A stretch of DNA of 64,000 nt from Thermospira aquatica (lineage in GTDB: Bacteria > Spirochaetota > Brevinematia > Brevinematales > Thermospiraceae), in contig NZ_CP073355.1 in assembly GCF_023525255.1 (NCBI RefSeq), positions 1,488,001 to 1,552,000 on the forward strand, written 5' to 3'. The notes below the pieces were generated by a model. The model was not told the origin of the DNA, did not search any database, and saw only the letters and a list, made by a program, of their open reading frames with translations. The position numbers were made by a program, and so were the translations under genes. Below are positions 39,662 through 47,872 of the stretch, in pieces (positions within the stretch are counted from its first letter, which is position 1; the number at the start of each line of letters is the position of its first letter).

Positions 39662-40990
39662 ATGAAATGGCTACACTATGGGATATGGCTCTTTTTTGTT
39701 GGGAATATGATGATAGCTCAGGAGTATAGTTACGGTGGTCCGCCTGTAGGAGAATCATCCTCTGCTGAGCTCTGGTATCAGATAGAGGTTCCTCTTATTG
39801 AAAGTCAAGACGGGACCTTTTCAGCCAATTTTCAAAATGCCTCACCGAGGGAGGTGTTTCAGATTTTTGGGATGCAGATGGGACTCAATTTTGTCTTGAG
39901 TCCAAGAATTAATGAAAGCGTGACAGTTTCCTTTAAAAATGTGAATATCAAAGATGCGTTTAAGACAGTGATGCGTCTCAATCGGTGGTACTATCTTGCG
40001 GAAGGAAGTATTGTCAAGATCCTATCCCAGGAAGAGTACCGATCAGAGCTTCTCAATCATTACGTGGAGACACGGGTGTATGATGCCTCTATTCTTGATT
40101 TGAAAAACCTGCCCTCTGTTATTAAGCCGCTTCTCACGCCGGGAGTAGGTTTTATGAGTGTGGATCAGATGTCCTCCAAACTTGTCATCAGGGATACGAA
40201 GGCGAACCTTGAACGGATTGAAAAGGTGTATCGCGGGCTTTGTGAGGCTCCCAAAATGGTTGAAATCGAAACGCGAATGCTTGAGGTGAGACTGGATGAT
40301 ACGTGGTCAGCCGGAGTCAATTGGTCAGCCCTTTTTTCCGAAGGAAAGTGGCAGGTGGATATTTTGCCCCTGGCACAAGGGGAGAATTCGTCGGTGATCC
40401 GGATTAGTGGAGGGGAGAAGGGAGACATGTGGGAAGCAACAACGGCTCTTAAGGCAACCCTTGACAAAAATAATGTCAAAGTGATTTCTCAACCGAAGGT
40501 TTTGGCTGTGAATCGAGGAGAGTCAACGATTCTGATCGGAAGTAGACTTCCCTATCTTTCCGGAACAAATAATCTTTCTCTTGAGTTTCTCGACGCAGGG
40601 ATTAAGCTTACCGTCAAGCCGATGATAACCCCTTCAAACCAGATTCGCATGAATCTGTATGTAGAGCTCAGTAGTGCCGAGTGGGTGACTATCCTTCCAG
40701 GATATCAGGCCCCCAAGGTTCAAACCACTTCTCTCAAATGTGATGTTCTTGCCCAAAGCGGGGATATCATTGTTATCGGGGGATTGGTCAAGAGCGAAAA
40801 AATCAAACGCAAGATCGGTGTTCCTCTTTTAGGGGATATTCCTGTGCTTGGGTGGTTGTTTTCTTACCAGAAAGAAGAAAATGTACGAACGGAGATGGCG
40901 CTTCTTCTTGTTCCCAGGATTGTCCTTTCATCACTTTCGGGTGAGCTTTCTCCCCAGCTTCAAAGGTTAACCAATGAGATGGCAAAATAA
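39662..40990 (+). CDS. Secretin, GspD/PilQ family
   Basis: 442 residues from the ATG at 39662, with AAGGAG upstream; a TTG six bases earlier is less likely. A signal segment (WLHYGIWLFFVGNMMIAQ) is followed by an N0-like domain (FSANFQNASPREVFQIFGMQ), an N1 domain (VYDASILDLKNLPSVIKPLL) and the secretin barrel (NNVKVISQPKVLAVNRGEST, ending GVPLLGDIPVLGWLFSYQ). It forms the outer-membrane ring. It is short, having only two N domains. Confidence 0.88.
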   Translation: MKWLHYGIWLFFVGNMMIAQEYSYGGPPVGESSSAELWYQIEVPLIESQDGTFSANFQNASPREVFQIFGMQMGLNFVLSPRINESVTVSFKNVNIKDAFKTVMRLNRWYYLAEGSIVKILSQEEYRSELLNHYVETRVYDASILDLKNLPSVIKPLLTPGVGFMSVDQMSSKLVIRDTKANLERIEKVYRGLCEAPKMVEIETRMLEVRLDDTWSAGVNWSALFSEGKWQVDILPLAQGENSSVIRISGGEKGDMWEATTALKATLDKNNVKVISQPKVLAVNRGESTILIGSRLPYLSGTNNLSLEFLDAGIKLTVKPMITPSNQIRMNLYVELSSAEWVTILPGYQAPKVQTTSLKCDVLAQSGDIIVIGGLVKSEKIKRKIGVPLLGDIPVLGWLFSYQKEENVRTEMALLLVPRIVLSSLSGELSPQLQRLTNEMAK

Positions 40991-41053
40991 AATTTGACGA
41001 AGAAAGTAAAAAAATGTAAACTTTAAATAACACAAACTTCCAAGGAGGAAGAT

Positions 41054-41254
41054 ATGGAAAAAAACATGGGCACGATTGATAGGCTTATTCGTATCATTAT
41101 TGCGGCAGTTTTGATTCTCTTGATTGTACTCAAAGTGATTACAGGTATCTGGATCTATGTTGCCGCACTGGTTGCTGTCGTGTTTATTGTGACATCAATG
41201 CTGGGGTTCTGTCCTTTGTACAAGCTTCTTGGCATCTCTACCTGCAAGGACTAA
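41054..41254 (+). CDS. DUF2892 / YgaP-type small membrane protein
   Basis: 66 residues. DUF2892 pattern: NMGTIDRLIRIIIAAVLILL, a second membrane segment, then the conserved end GFCPLYKLLGISTCKD. In YgaP this domain anchors a rhodanese; here it stands alone. AAGGAGG lies before the ATG. Function unknown, possibly sulfur-related by family association. Confidence 0.85.
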   Translation: MEKNMGTIDRLIRIIIAAVLILLIVLKVITGIWIYVAALVAVVFIVTSMLGFCPLYKLLGISTCKD

Positions 41255-42544
41255 CTAACACGGGGAAGCAGCAAGTCCACTTCCTTTGAGACCTGTAAAC
41301 TTTACGGGAATAATGTCTCCCAGTGTGCATTCTCCTTCTACATACGAAGGAATGCCACTGAGAGACATCCCGAAAAATACGTTACTGTCGCGTTTACTTC
41401 GGTTCTCAATAAGAACGGTGTCTGTTTTGCCTATCCAGAAGGCGAGTCTTGTTTGTCGTATCTCTCGTTGAATCTTGATAAGTCCATCGAGGCGGGAAAG
41501 TTTCTCCTGTTCTGTAGTGTTGTCAGGTAAACGGGATGCCGGGGTGTGAGGGCGAGGGTTGTAGTAATAACAAAAAGCCTCAAGGTATTCCACTTCTTTT
41601 ACGAGTAAAAGGGTGTCTTCGTATTCTTTTTCTGTTTCTCCGGGGAAGCCAACCATAAGGTCGGTACTGATCTCTACATCAGGGATAGTACGAATCCATC
41701 GTATCTTTTCAAGATAATCCTCCCGTGTATAATATCTATTCATCAGAGAGAGGATACGGTTATTCCCTGACTGAACAGGGAGGTGAATGAGGCGTGAGAT
41801 GTTAGCGTGTTTCCCAATAATCTCTACCATGCTCTGGCGAAAATCCCGTGGATGGGATGTGAGAAATGAGAGCCTGGGGACTTTTACACTGCCAGCAAGG
41901 GTATCCAGAACATCTTCAAAACGTTTATCCTGGTCCTGGTAGCTATTGACATTTTGTCCGAGAAGGATGATTTCTTTGACGCCGCTCTCTAAAAGCTGTT
42001 CTGCCTGTTTGATAATCTCAGCAAAAGGACGGTGAACTTCCCGCCCACGAACATGGGGGACAATGCAGTAGCTACAGAAGTTGTCACACCCATGGCTTAT
42101 TGGAAGATACGCCCGAAAGGGGGAAGAGCTCTGAGGAACAGCATCAAGGAATCGGTAATCGGAAAGGTGAAGAAAATCAGATCCCTTTTCCAGAAGACGG
42201 AGGTCTTCAAGGATTTTGTCTTTGTGGTAGGTTCCCCATACTCGCTTCACCACATCAGGGAACATGTCTTTTACCTCTTCTCCGCGGTTCTGGGCCATAC
42301 ATCCCATGAGGATGACGTACCGATCTTTGTCTGTTTCTTCCCGTAAGCCACGGTAAAATCCCAATCTTCCAATGACCCTGTCTTCTGCGGTGATTCTGAC
42401 GCTACAGGTATTGATAATGACAACGTCTGCTTCGACGGGGTCTGTTGTTTCCTCATAGCCGTTCGATTGAAGAAGATGGCGCAAACTTTCAGCCTCAGCA
42501 ACATTCATCTGACATCCATAGTTTTCGATAAGAAACTTTTGCAT
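41255..42544 (-). CDS. miaB: tRNA-2-methylthio-N6-dimethylallyladenosine synthase
   Basis: 429 residues from the ATG at 42544, which follows AAAGGGAG. It is a radical SAM methylthiotransferase acting on i6A37 of tRNA. N-terminal UPF0004 domain with YGCQMNVAE; radical SAM CDNFCSYC near residue 145; and a C-terminal TRAM domain (VLIENRSKRDSNVFFGMSLS and following). It is downstream of the TPR protein, 33 bases away. Confidence 0.94.
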   Translation of the reverse strand: MQKFLIENYGCQMNVAEAESLRHLLQSNGYEETTDPVEADVVIINTCSVRITAEDRVIGRLGFYRGLREETDKDRYVILMGCMAQNRGEEVKDMFPDVVKRVWGTYHKDKILEDLRLLEKGSDFLHLSDYRFLDAVPQSSSPFRAYLPISHGCDNFCSYCIVPHVRGREVHRPFAEIIKQAEQLLESGVKEIILLGQNVNSYQDQDKRFEDVLDTLAGSVKVPRLSFLTSHPRDFRQSMVEIIGKHANISRLIHLPVQSGNNRILSLMNRYYTREDYLEKIRWIRTIPDVEISTDLMVGFPGETEKEYEDTLLLVKEVEYLEAFCYYYNPRPHTPASRLPDNTTEQEKLSRLDGLIKIQREIRQTRLAFWIGKTDTVLIENRSKRDSNVFFGMSLSGIPSYVEGECTLGDIIPVKFTGLKGSGLAASPC

Positions 42545-42577
42545 AGAACTCCCTTTACCATGTGTTTTCATAGAGTA

Positions 42578-43741
42578 TTATTTTGAGAGATGCTGGATCT
42601 CGGGATCAAGAATAACAACCTTGTTGTCGATCTGGATCCCGGCAATGCGACCAAACATTCTGACCTTTTGACCGTTTCGAAGTTCACTCTGAAACCCTGG
42701 CATCTTGACTGTGGCAATACCCTCCACCGTGGCCTCATCAACAAAGTTGATCAGAAGATCAAAAGAGGTTTCTTTCCGCTGCTGGAAAAAGAGATTGGCA
42801 ACAGTTCCTACCCAGTTGACATAAACGTCTCTATAGAGAAAAGGGGTACGAAGCACATCACGACAGGATGGATTGAAATCAATATTTTTGGGATCTGGTT
42901 TGGGAACAAAACTTTCAAATATCCTTACGTGTTCTTTTACCTGCTCGCTTGCGTTTGAGTTGAGGAGCTCGTTTATGAGAATAATTGCCTGATTTCGTTT
43001 TCCCTCGTAGATGAGATCTTTGAGCATCTCAAATTTTTTCCCCACTTCTTCTTCAGTGAGCTTGATGGAGTATTTTTGTCTCTCTTCGACGAGTTTTTCA
43101 ATATCCTGGATAGAATACGATTCAACCATGGTGCCCATCTGCCGAAAACGCATCTGCTGATACCTTTGCGCAAGATTGATAAGGGAGGGATAAATGAGGA
43201 AAAAGAGGAAAAATACCACCCCTATCATCACTATGGGAACCACAAAACGCCAGAGGGGATGACTTCCTATGTTCTCCCAGAAGGGGGCTTGTCCTTCCCT
43301 GGGGAGAGTAAAAAAGACAAAATCAGACCAACTATGGGTGGCGAGCCAGCTTTCAAGATTTTCTGACCGGAGAAGCTCCAAGTTTTTCTTGAGGAGAGGA
43401 TGGTTTTCCTCACTATAAAGCGCATCGAGAAGACGGGTTACTGCCTCGTCGGTTTTTTTTCTTTTGAGGAGAAGGTAAGCGAGGGCATTTTGTATCTCTA
43501 TGTCATGAGGAAAGATGCGCGCCAGTCTCGAGAGAATACGCTCTGCTTCCTGGTCCTTTCCGATCATGAGATAAAGAAATCCGAGCCACTTTTCAAGAGG
43601 CGTTTCGTCACCGTATTCTTCGATAAAAATGGCCAGTTCCTCAAGAAGTGGTGTTTCCTCTGAAGTGAGGCGTTTTCGCCTTAGGACACGATAAACCCAT
43701 CGTATCCAATCAATGTGTGTTTTTTGCTTTTTTGGGGGCAT
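42578..43741 (-). CDS. TPR-containing membrane protein, unknown function
   Basis: 387 residues. Residues 55-125 contain tetratricopeptide-like helices (ERILSRLARIFPHDIEIQNA, DEAVTRLLDALYSEENHPLL). One membrane segment follows near residue 175 (FVVPIVMIGVVFFLFFLIYP). The outer part has a second helical region and ends in a beta-rich domain (YVNWVGTVANLF ... GQKVRMFGRIAGIQIDNKV) that looks OB-fold-like. I do not recognise a named family. It is co-directional with miaB. Confidence 0.7.
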   Translation of the reverse strand: MPPKKQKTHIDWIRWVYRVLRRKRLTSEETPLLEELAIFIEEYGDETPLEKWLGFLYLMIGKDQEAERILSRLARIFPHDIEIQNALAYLLLKRKKTDEAVTRLLDALYSEENHPLLKKNLELLRSENLESWLATHSWSDFVFFTLPREGQAPFWENIGSHPLWRFVVPIVMIGVVFFLFFLIYPSLINLAQRYQQMRFRQMGTMVESYSIQDIEKLVEERQKYSIKLTEEEVGKKFEMLKDLIYEGKRNQAIILINELLNSNASEQVKEHVRIFESFVPKPDPKNIDFNPSCRDVLRTPFLYRDVYVNWVGTVANLFFQQRKETSFDLLINFVDEATVEGIATVKMPGFQSELRNGQKVRMFGRIAGIQIDNKVVILDPEIQHLSK

Positions 43742-43766
43742 GCTTCCTCTCTTTTGTTGATATTAT

Positions 43767-43795
43767 ATTATAGTAGGAGAGAAAAGAAAATGCAA
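43767..43795 (-). promoter_or_regulatory. Promoter of the TPR-miaB pair
   Basis: Minus-strand TTGCAT (43790-43795) and TATAAT (43767-43772) with 17-base spacing, 26 bases upstream of the TPR gene start. Confidence 0.82.
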
Positions 43796-43856
43796 ATGAA
43801 AAAGAAACTGGTGATTCTTGGGAATACTTTTAGAAGATAAAGGGGTGGGGTAGTGG

Positions 43857-44603
43857 TTAAATATTTGAAGGGAAGATGCCTGCTTTTATTTGACGCTCGT
43901 GGAGGGCTTTGCAGAATCCTTGCCATGATTTTTCCTCGGTATCGATGGTACTGACGAGTGTACCGATAGCTTCAGGAAAATGGGCATCGGAAGAAGAAAG
44001 ACAGGGATAGTCCTCTTTATTGGGAATAGGAAAGGGAGAAAGCCAGTAGTATCTTGAGAGTTCAATGGCATCAAAGCGCGTTTTTTCCTGGGGAAGGAGA
44101 AAGCCAAGGTTATCCAGAAGGCCACTACCCGGTCTATCGATGTGGGAGGGGATGGCCAGACCATTGTGTTGATGAATGGTGTCTACAATCTCTTCCAGGG
44201 TATAGGAGCATGCCTGACCAAGATACACGGAAACCTCTCCCAGAATCACCTCGTTTTCGTCAACATAGACCTGATCACCGTATTTTTCCGCGTCATAAGG
44301 AAATTCTGTCAGAGAAGGGTATATCCATTGTCCCATATCCAGAGCCTCTTCGAGGTGTTCAAAGAGAGCCAGGATATGGACTTCTTCACGGGAGGTGATT
44401 TCAAGTCCCGGGAACACAACAATATTTGTGTTTTTTGCAAGGGAGAGAAGGGTTGGGCAATTTAAGGCAGTGTTATGATCGGTAAGCGCGATGATATCAA
44501 GATTTTTTGCCTGTGCCTCTTCGAGAATACGGCGAGGAGACATTTCCAGACTTCCACAGGGAGAAAGACAGGAATGGATATGGAGGTCAACTTTTAGGGT
44601 CAT
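43857..44603 (-). CDS. PHP-domain metal-dependent phosphoesterase
   Basis: 248 residues. PHP motifs are in order: DLHIHSCLSPCG, ALTDHNTALNCP, PGLEITSREEVHILALF, IPSHIDRP and the final SSDAH. It has no polymerase or histidinol-phosphatase extension, so it belongs to the stand-alone PHP group (YciV-like, acting on nucleotide or nucleic-acid phosphates). It is the last gene of the RseC-DRTGG operon and overlaps the preceding DRTGG gene by four bases. Confidence 0.88.
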   Translation of the reverse strand: MTLKVDLHIHSCLSPCGSLEMSPRRILEEAQAKNLDIIALTDHNTALNCPTLLSLAKNTNIVVFPGLEITSREEVHILALFEHLEEALDMGQWIYPSLTEFPYDAEKYGDQVYVDENEVILGEVSVYLGQACSYTLEEIVDTIHQHNGLAIPSHIDRPGSGLLDNLGFLLPQEKTRFDAIELSRYYWLSPFPIPNKEDYPCLSSSDAHFPEAIGTLVSTIDTEEKSWQGFCKALHERQIKAGIFPSNI

Positions 44604-44932
44604 GCGTTGAGGATTTTATGAACTTGATAAGAGGCCTGGTATTGATTGAGGCTGGTTCTCAGCAGGGGCAGAGACTCGTTATCAGCAGCCTGCACCATAT
44701 CCTCTGGGATTTCTCGATGGTTGCAAATGAGGATAGCTGATGCTCCTACCATGGTGGCCACAGCGATGGTGTTTTTGTGCGCCTGGATAGTGATGAGAAC
44801 ACATCCTTCGTCAGCGTTTGCCATCACATCACTGAGAAGATCAGAGGTGTAGCCTGTTGTCACTTCTCCATCAGCATAACTCGTGTTGATGATCTCAAAA
44901 TTCAGGGTTTTTGCCAGTTCGGTTACGGTCAT
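44600..44932 (-). CDS. DRTGG-domain protein (second of two)
   Basis: 110 residues, a single DRTGG-like domain: VTTGYTSDLLSDVMANADEG (residues 24-43), then CVLITIQAHKNTIAVATMVGASAILIC and LPLLRTSLNQYQA. It resembles the regulatory domain of phosphotransacetylases and of small proteins linked to Fe-Fe hydrogenase regulation. Ligand unknown. It overlaps both neighbours by four bases. Confidence 0.82.
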   Translation of the reverse strand: MTVTELAKTLNFEIINTSYADGEVTTGYTSDLLSDVMANADEGCVLITIQAHKNTIAVATMVGASAILICNHREIPEDMVQAADNESLPLLRTSLNQYQASYQVHKILNA

Positions 44933-45846
44933 GGTTTTCCCTCCAGATAGATGATTGATTGTATTTCTGTTCCTTTCCCAACCTCTGAAAAGATATGAAA
45001 TTCATCGGAGACACGTTTGGTGTTGGGGAGTCCCATGCCCGCTCCGAATCCAAGAGAACGTATCCATTCACTTGCTGTAGAAAAACCTTCTCTCAGGGCG
45101 GCCTCGATGTCGGCAATGCCAGGTCCATCATCTTTTGCAATGGTTTCGATTTTTTTATCGTCTATGACGAAACGCATCTTGCCTCCAACAGAGTGTATGA
45201 CAATATTCATTTCAAGTTCGTAAGAGGCGATGGAGGCGCGACGAATAATGGCAGGAGGGATTTTTTTATCTTTGAGGATCCTTTTGAGTTCAAACGAAGC
45301 CTGACCCGCATGTTCAAAGTCGTAACGTTTGATGATAAACTCCCGGGAGATTGCCTCTGAAACCTCAGATTTGTCCTTGATGCGGTTTTCGAGGGTTTTT
45401 ATCTCTTTGTTGAGTTCGGAGACAAGGGCAGAAAGGATATCCCGGCTGGTAAGTATTCCCACGAGTTTTTTGTCCCTGTCGATGACGGGAAAACGCCGAT
45501 ACGAAAACTTGTTAAAAAACGAAAGGGCAAAGGAGAGGGGCATGTCATCTTCGAGGACAATGAGATTGGTTACCATGTGGTCTTTGACTTTGTTTTCAAT
45601 ATACCCACCATCCAGGGCGTTGATGATATCGTTGACGGAAACAATCCCGACGAGCTGTTGTCCTTCAACGATGGGTACTCCTGAGATCTTTTTGTCTTTC
45701 ATGATGTGCTGTACGGTGCGAAGACTATCCTCTGGAGTGGCCGTGTAGATTTTTTTCTGCATGGCGTCTCGTACCTTGAGGCGGAGAAGAATCTCCATCA
45801 CGGCATTGGCAGATTTTTCGGTATTGATGGGGATAGGATTTTTCAT
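44929..45846 (-). CDS. CBS-pair protein with anti-sigma-type ATPase domain
   Basis: 305 residues from the ATG at 45846, which overlaps the upstream stop (ATGA). Residues 25-140 are a CBS pair (MQKKIYTATPEDSLRTVQHI, then MVTNLIVLEDDMPLSFALSF). A short coiled coil leads into a GHKL ATPase like RsbW/RsbT: ELEMNIVIHSVGG, KDDGPGI and FGAGMGLPNTKRVSDEF. No histidine phosphorylation box is seen. It would couple an adenosyl-ligand signal to a kinase or anti-sigma-like output. No sigma factor or SpoIIE-type phosphatase is in the window. Confidence 0.85.
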   Translation of the reverse strand: MKNPIPINTEKSANAVMEILLRLKVRDAMQKKIYTATPEDSLRTVQHIMKDKKISGVPIVEGQQLVGIVSVNDIINALDGGYIENKVKDHMVTNLIVLEDDMPLSFALSFFNKFSYRRFPVIDRDKKLVGILTSRDILSALVSELNKEIKTLENRIKDKSEVSEAISREFIIKRYDFEHAGQASFELKRILKDKKIPPAIIRRASIASYELEMNIVIHSVGGKMRFVIDDKKIETIAKDDGPGIADIEAALREGFSTASEWIRSLGFGAGMGLPNTKRVSDEFHIFSEVGKGTEIQSIIYLEGKP

Positions 45847-46196
45847 TGACTTCTCCGTGTAACAGGAAAAATCTCCCCCAGAAGCACGCATGTCTCATAC
45901 ATGGGGTAGGCTGTTCTCAGGAGATTAATGTTGTGCTCGTGGCAAAGTTCAAGAAAATCGGAAGGGACTTGTTTTGCATTGGTGACGAGAATGGTGGGAG
46001 CTCCCACCATGTACGCGGTGCGTACCACCTGGGAGTTTGCAAGGTTACATACAAGCAGGAAATCTTCAATTTCAGTTGTAAGCACATCACTCATGAGTCC
46101 AGAGGCCACCACCCCCTTGAGAGGGATGGTGTTTGCCTCATGGAGTATTTCACATTGTAATGTTTTCTGGATATCGTGTATAGTGGCTGATGTCAT
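45843..46196 (-). CDS. DRTGG-domain protein (first of two)
   Basis: 117 residues from the ATG at 46196, which has GGAGGTG upstream. VVASGLMSDVLTTEIEDFLL matches the DRTGG pattern, followed by VRTAYMVGAPTILVTNAKQV and INLLRTAYPMYETC. It is paralogous to the protein at 44600-44932; the two flank the CBS-ATPase gene. Its start lies inside the rseC-like gene, a 47-base overlap. Confidence 0.82.
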   Translation of the reverse strand: MTSATIHDIQKTLQCEILHEANTIPLKGVVASGLMSDVLTTEIEDFLLVCNLANSQVVRTAYMVGAPTILVTNAKQVPSDFLELCHEHNINLLRTAYPMYETCVLLGEIFPVTRRSQ

Positions 46197-46608
46197 CAAA
46201 CACCTCCGCAACACTTTCTTTTGGTATTATACGAAATCGTCGTAGAATTCTTGGGCTAAGACAACGCAAAATGCAAAAATACATACCTATAACAGAGAGG
46301 GAGACAAGAACAGCCCAGGGAGTCGGCATCCATTGATGAAGTAATGCACTTCCTCCAATGAGTAAGAGGCTTGGCAAAAGAAAAAGAAGTGTGGCAATTT
46401 CTATAAGAACAGATTCTCGTACCTCTACCCATACCTCTTCGCCTACCTTCCAGGTGTTTTTGGTCCAGATCGTGAGCGTTCGTTCACCTGTCTCTATGTG
46501 ACAATGTCCGTGAAGGCTACATTGGTTGCATGAGGAGGCTGCATGCTCCAGAATATCAACCACAATATGGTCGGGATAGCATTGGCGGATTTTTCCAAGC
46601 TCTTTCAT
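46150..46608 (-). CDS. RseC/MucC-like redox membrane protein
   Basis: 152 residues. The N-terminal part has the RseC cysteine cluster SSCNQCSLHGHCHI (near residues 30-43), then a beta-rich KVGEEVWVEV segment, two membrane helices (residues 70-112) and a cytosolic tail. In E. coli the family takes part in reduction of SoxR; in anaerobes it accompanies Rnf. Here it leads a signalling operon, suggesting redox input. AAGGAGG precedes the start. Confidence 0.85.
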   Translation of the reverse strand: MKELGKIRQCYPDHIVVDILEHAASSCNQCSLHGHCHIETGERTLTIWTKNTWKVGEEVWVEVRESVLIEIATLLFLLPSLLLIGGSALLHQWMPTPWAVLVSLSVIGMYFCILRCLSPRILRRFRIIPKESVAEVFDDISHYTRYPENITM

Positions 46609-46635
46609 CGTTTTCCTCCTTATTCTTTAAGAGTG

Positions 46636-46650
46636 CCTATAGTATAGGCA
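46636..46650. promoter_or_regulatory. Perfect palindrome over the rseC-operon -10 box
   Basis: GCCTATAGTATAGGC, arms of seven with a single central base, overlapping the minus-strand TATACT. A protein bound here would block the promoter, so it is a likely operator. Confidence 0.7.
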
Positions 46651-46669
46651 AAAAACGCTTTTTATGCAA
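46641..46669 (-). promoter_or_regulatory. Promoter of the rseC-DRTGG-CBS-PHP operon
   Basis: Minus-strand TTGCAT (46664-46669) and TATACT (46641-46646), 17 bases apart, 33 bases upstream of the rseC-like start. Confidence 0.82.
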
Positions 46670-46948
46670 ACTTTTTTGGATATTTTTTGTAATCAAATAG
46701 TACATAAAAAGCCAATATGAGAACATAAAATTTGCAAAAAAGTGGTTGTTTTTTTATGTGTGCGAGGGTTTATTTTTTTGGTGTGAGAGGTTTTTACGTA
46801 TTGAGAGTTTTTATAAAAGCCAGTGAGGCATGTTTTTTCATTCCAGGGAAAGGAGATTCCTTTGGTCTAGGGAAAACCATCATGATTGGCGAGTAAGCCC
46901 TGGATCTGGTGAAAGGTATAAGGTATATTGTCTCTTCTGGGTTTCAGT

Positions 46949-47872
46949 CTATGATTTTGTTTCAGGGTCTTTTTCTCCTTGTTCGAGGGGGTGATACGTA
47001 GCATGAGTTTGTTGAAGGTAGGTGCTGGATACGTGGGTGTAAATCTCTGTGGTGGAGATATCGGCATGTCCCAGAAGCTCCTGAACCCCTCGGAGATCAG
47101 CTCCCTGGATGACAAGATGGGTGGCAAAACTGTGTCTGAGGGTATGTGGGGAAATAGTGGTCGTGATGCCTGCGCGGCTTGCTCGTTCTTTGACAATACT
47201 CCATACAGAAACACGACTGAGGGGTCTACCCAATCTAGAGAGAAACACCTCGTCTCTTTTCTTTTTTCCGACAAGGAGGGCAGCCCGGTAGGGAAGATAA
47301 CGTTCGAGCCAGCTCATTGCCCTGTTTCCGAGAGGGACGAGGCGTTCTTTGTTGCCTTTGCCTATGATGCGGAGGAGTTTTTCGTCTTTGTGGATGTGGT
47401 GAAAACAGAGATGACAGAGTTCTGAAACCCGTAGTCCGCAGGAGTAGAGAAATTCGATGATGCAACTGTCCCGTATCTCCTGGAAGTTTTCCTCCTGGGG
47501 TCTGATCATCGCCTCAATCTCTTCGAGGGTGAGATAGGAGGGAAGTTTTTTGATATATCGAGGGGTTTCCATGAGTTCGAGGGGGTGATAGGGCATCCAT
47601 TCCATGCGTACGAGAAATGAGAAAAAAGCTTTGAGACTTGAGATTTTTCGTGCAACACTGCGAGCCACCAGGCCCTTTTCATAGAGCGTGATTACAAATT
47701 CCATAATATCTTCGTACGAGATTTGCAGGAGAGAAATCTTTGATTCTTCAAGAAACGAGAGAAAATCCCCAACATCCTGACAGTAGGACAGGATGGAGTT
47801 ATGGGCTAGCTGGCGTTCATGGGTAAGGTAACGCTCAAAGGCGGCAAGGATCTCCGGATGATTTAACTCCAT
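46949..47872 (-). CDS. xerD: Tyrosine recombinase XerC/XerD
   Basis: 307 residues. An N-terminal SAM-like core-binding domain (residues 1-95) is followed by the catalytic domain with all active residues: Arg in SCGLRVSEL, Lys in GKGNKERLVP, HTLRH, and LLGHADISTTEIYTHV ending in the nucleophile tyrosine. It probably resolves chromosome dimers at dif. Which of XerC or XerD is uncertain. It overlaps the thioesterase gene by ten bases. Confidence 0.92.
   Translation of the reverse strand: MELNHPEILAAFERYLTHERQLAHNSILSYCQDVGDFLSFLEESKISLLQISYEDIMEFVITLYEKGLVARSVARKISSLKAFFSFLVRMEWMPYHPLELMETPRYIKKLPSYLTLEEIEAMIRPQEENFQEIRDSCIIEFLYSCGLRVSELCHLCFHHIHKDEKLLRIIGKGNKERLVPLGNRAMSWLERYLPYRAALLVGKKKRDEVFLSRLGRPLSRVSVWSIVKERASRAGITTTISPHTLRHSFATHLVIQGADLRGVQELLGHADISTTEIYTHVSSTYLQQTHATYHPLEQGEKDPETKS

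Larger units (their letters stand above)
46609..46948. other. Intergenic region between xerD end and rseC start
   Basis: 340 bases holding the rseC-operon promoter near 46641-46669. The remainder (46670-46948) is AT-rich with no supported gene; an open frame at 46867-47274 is antisense shadow of xerD. Confidence 0.6.
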
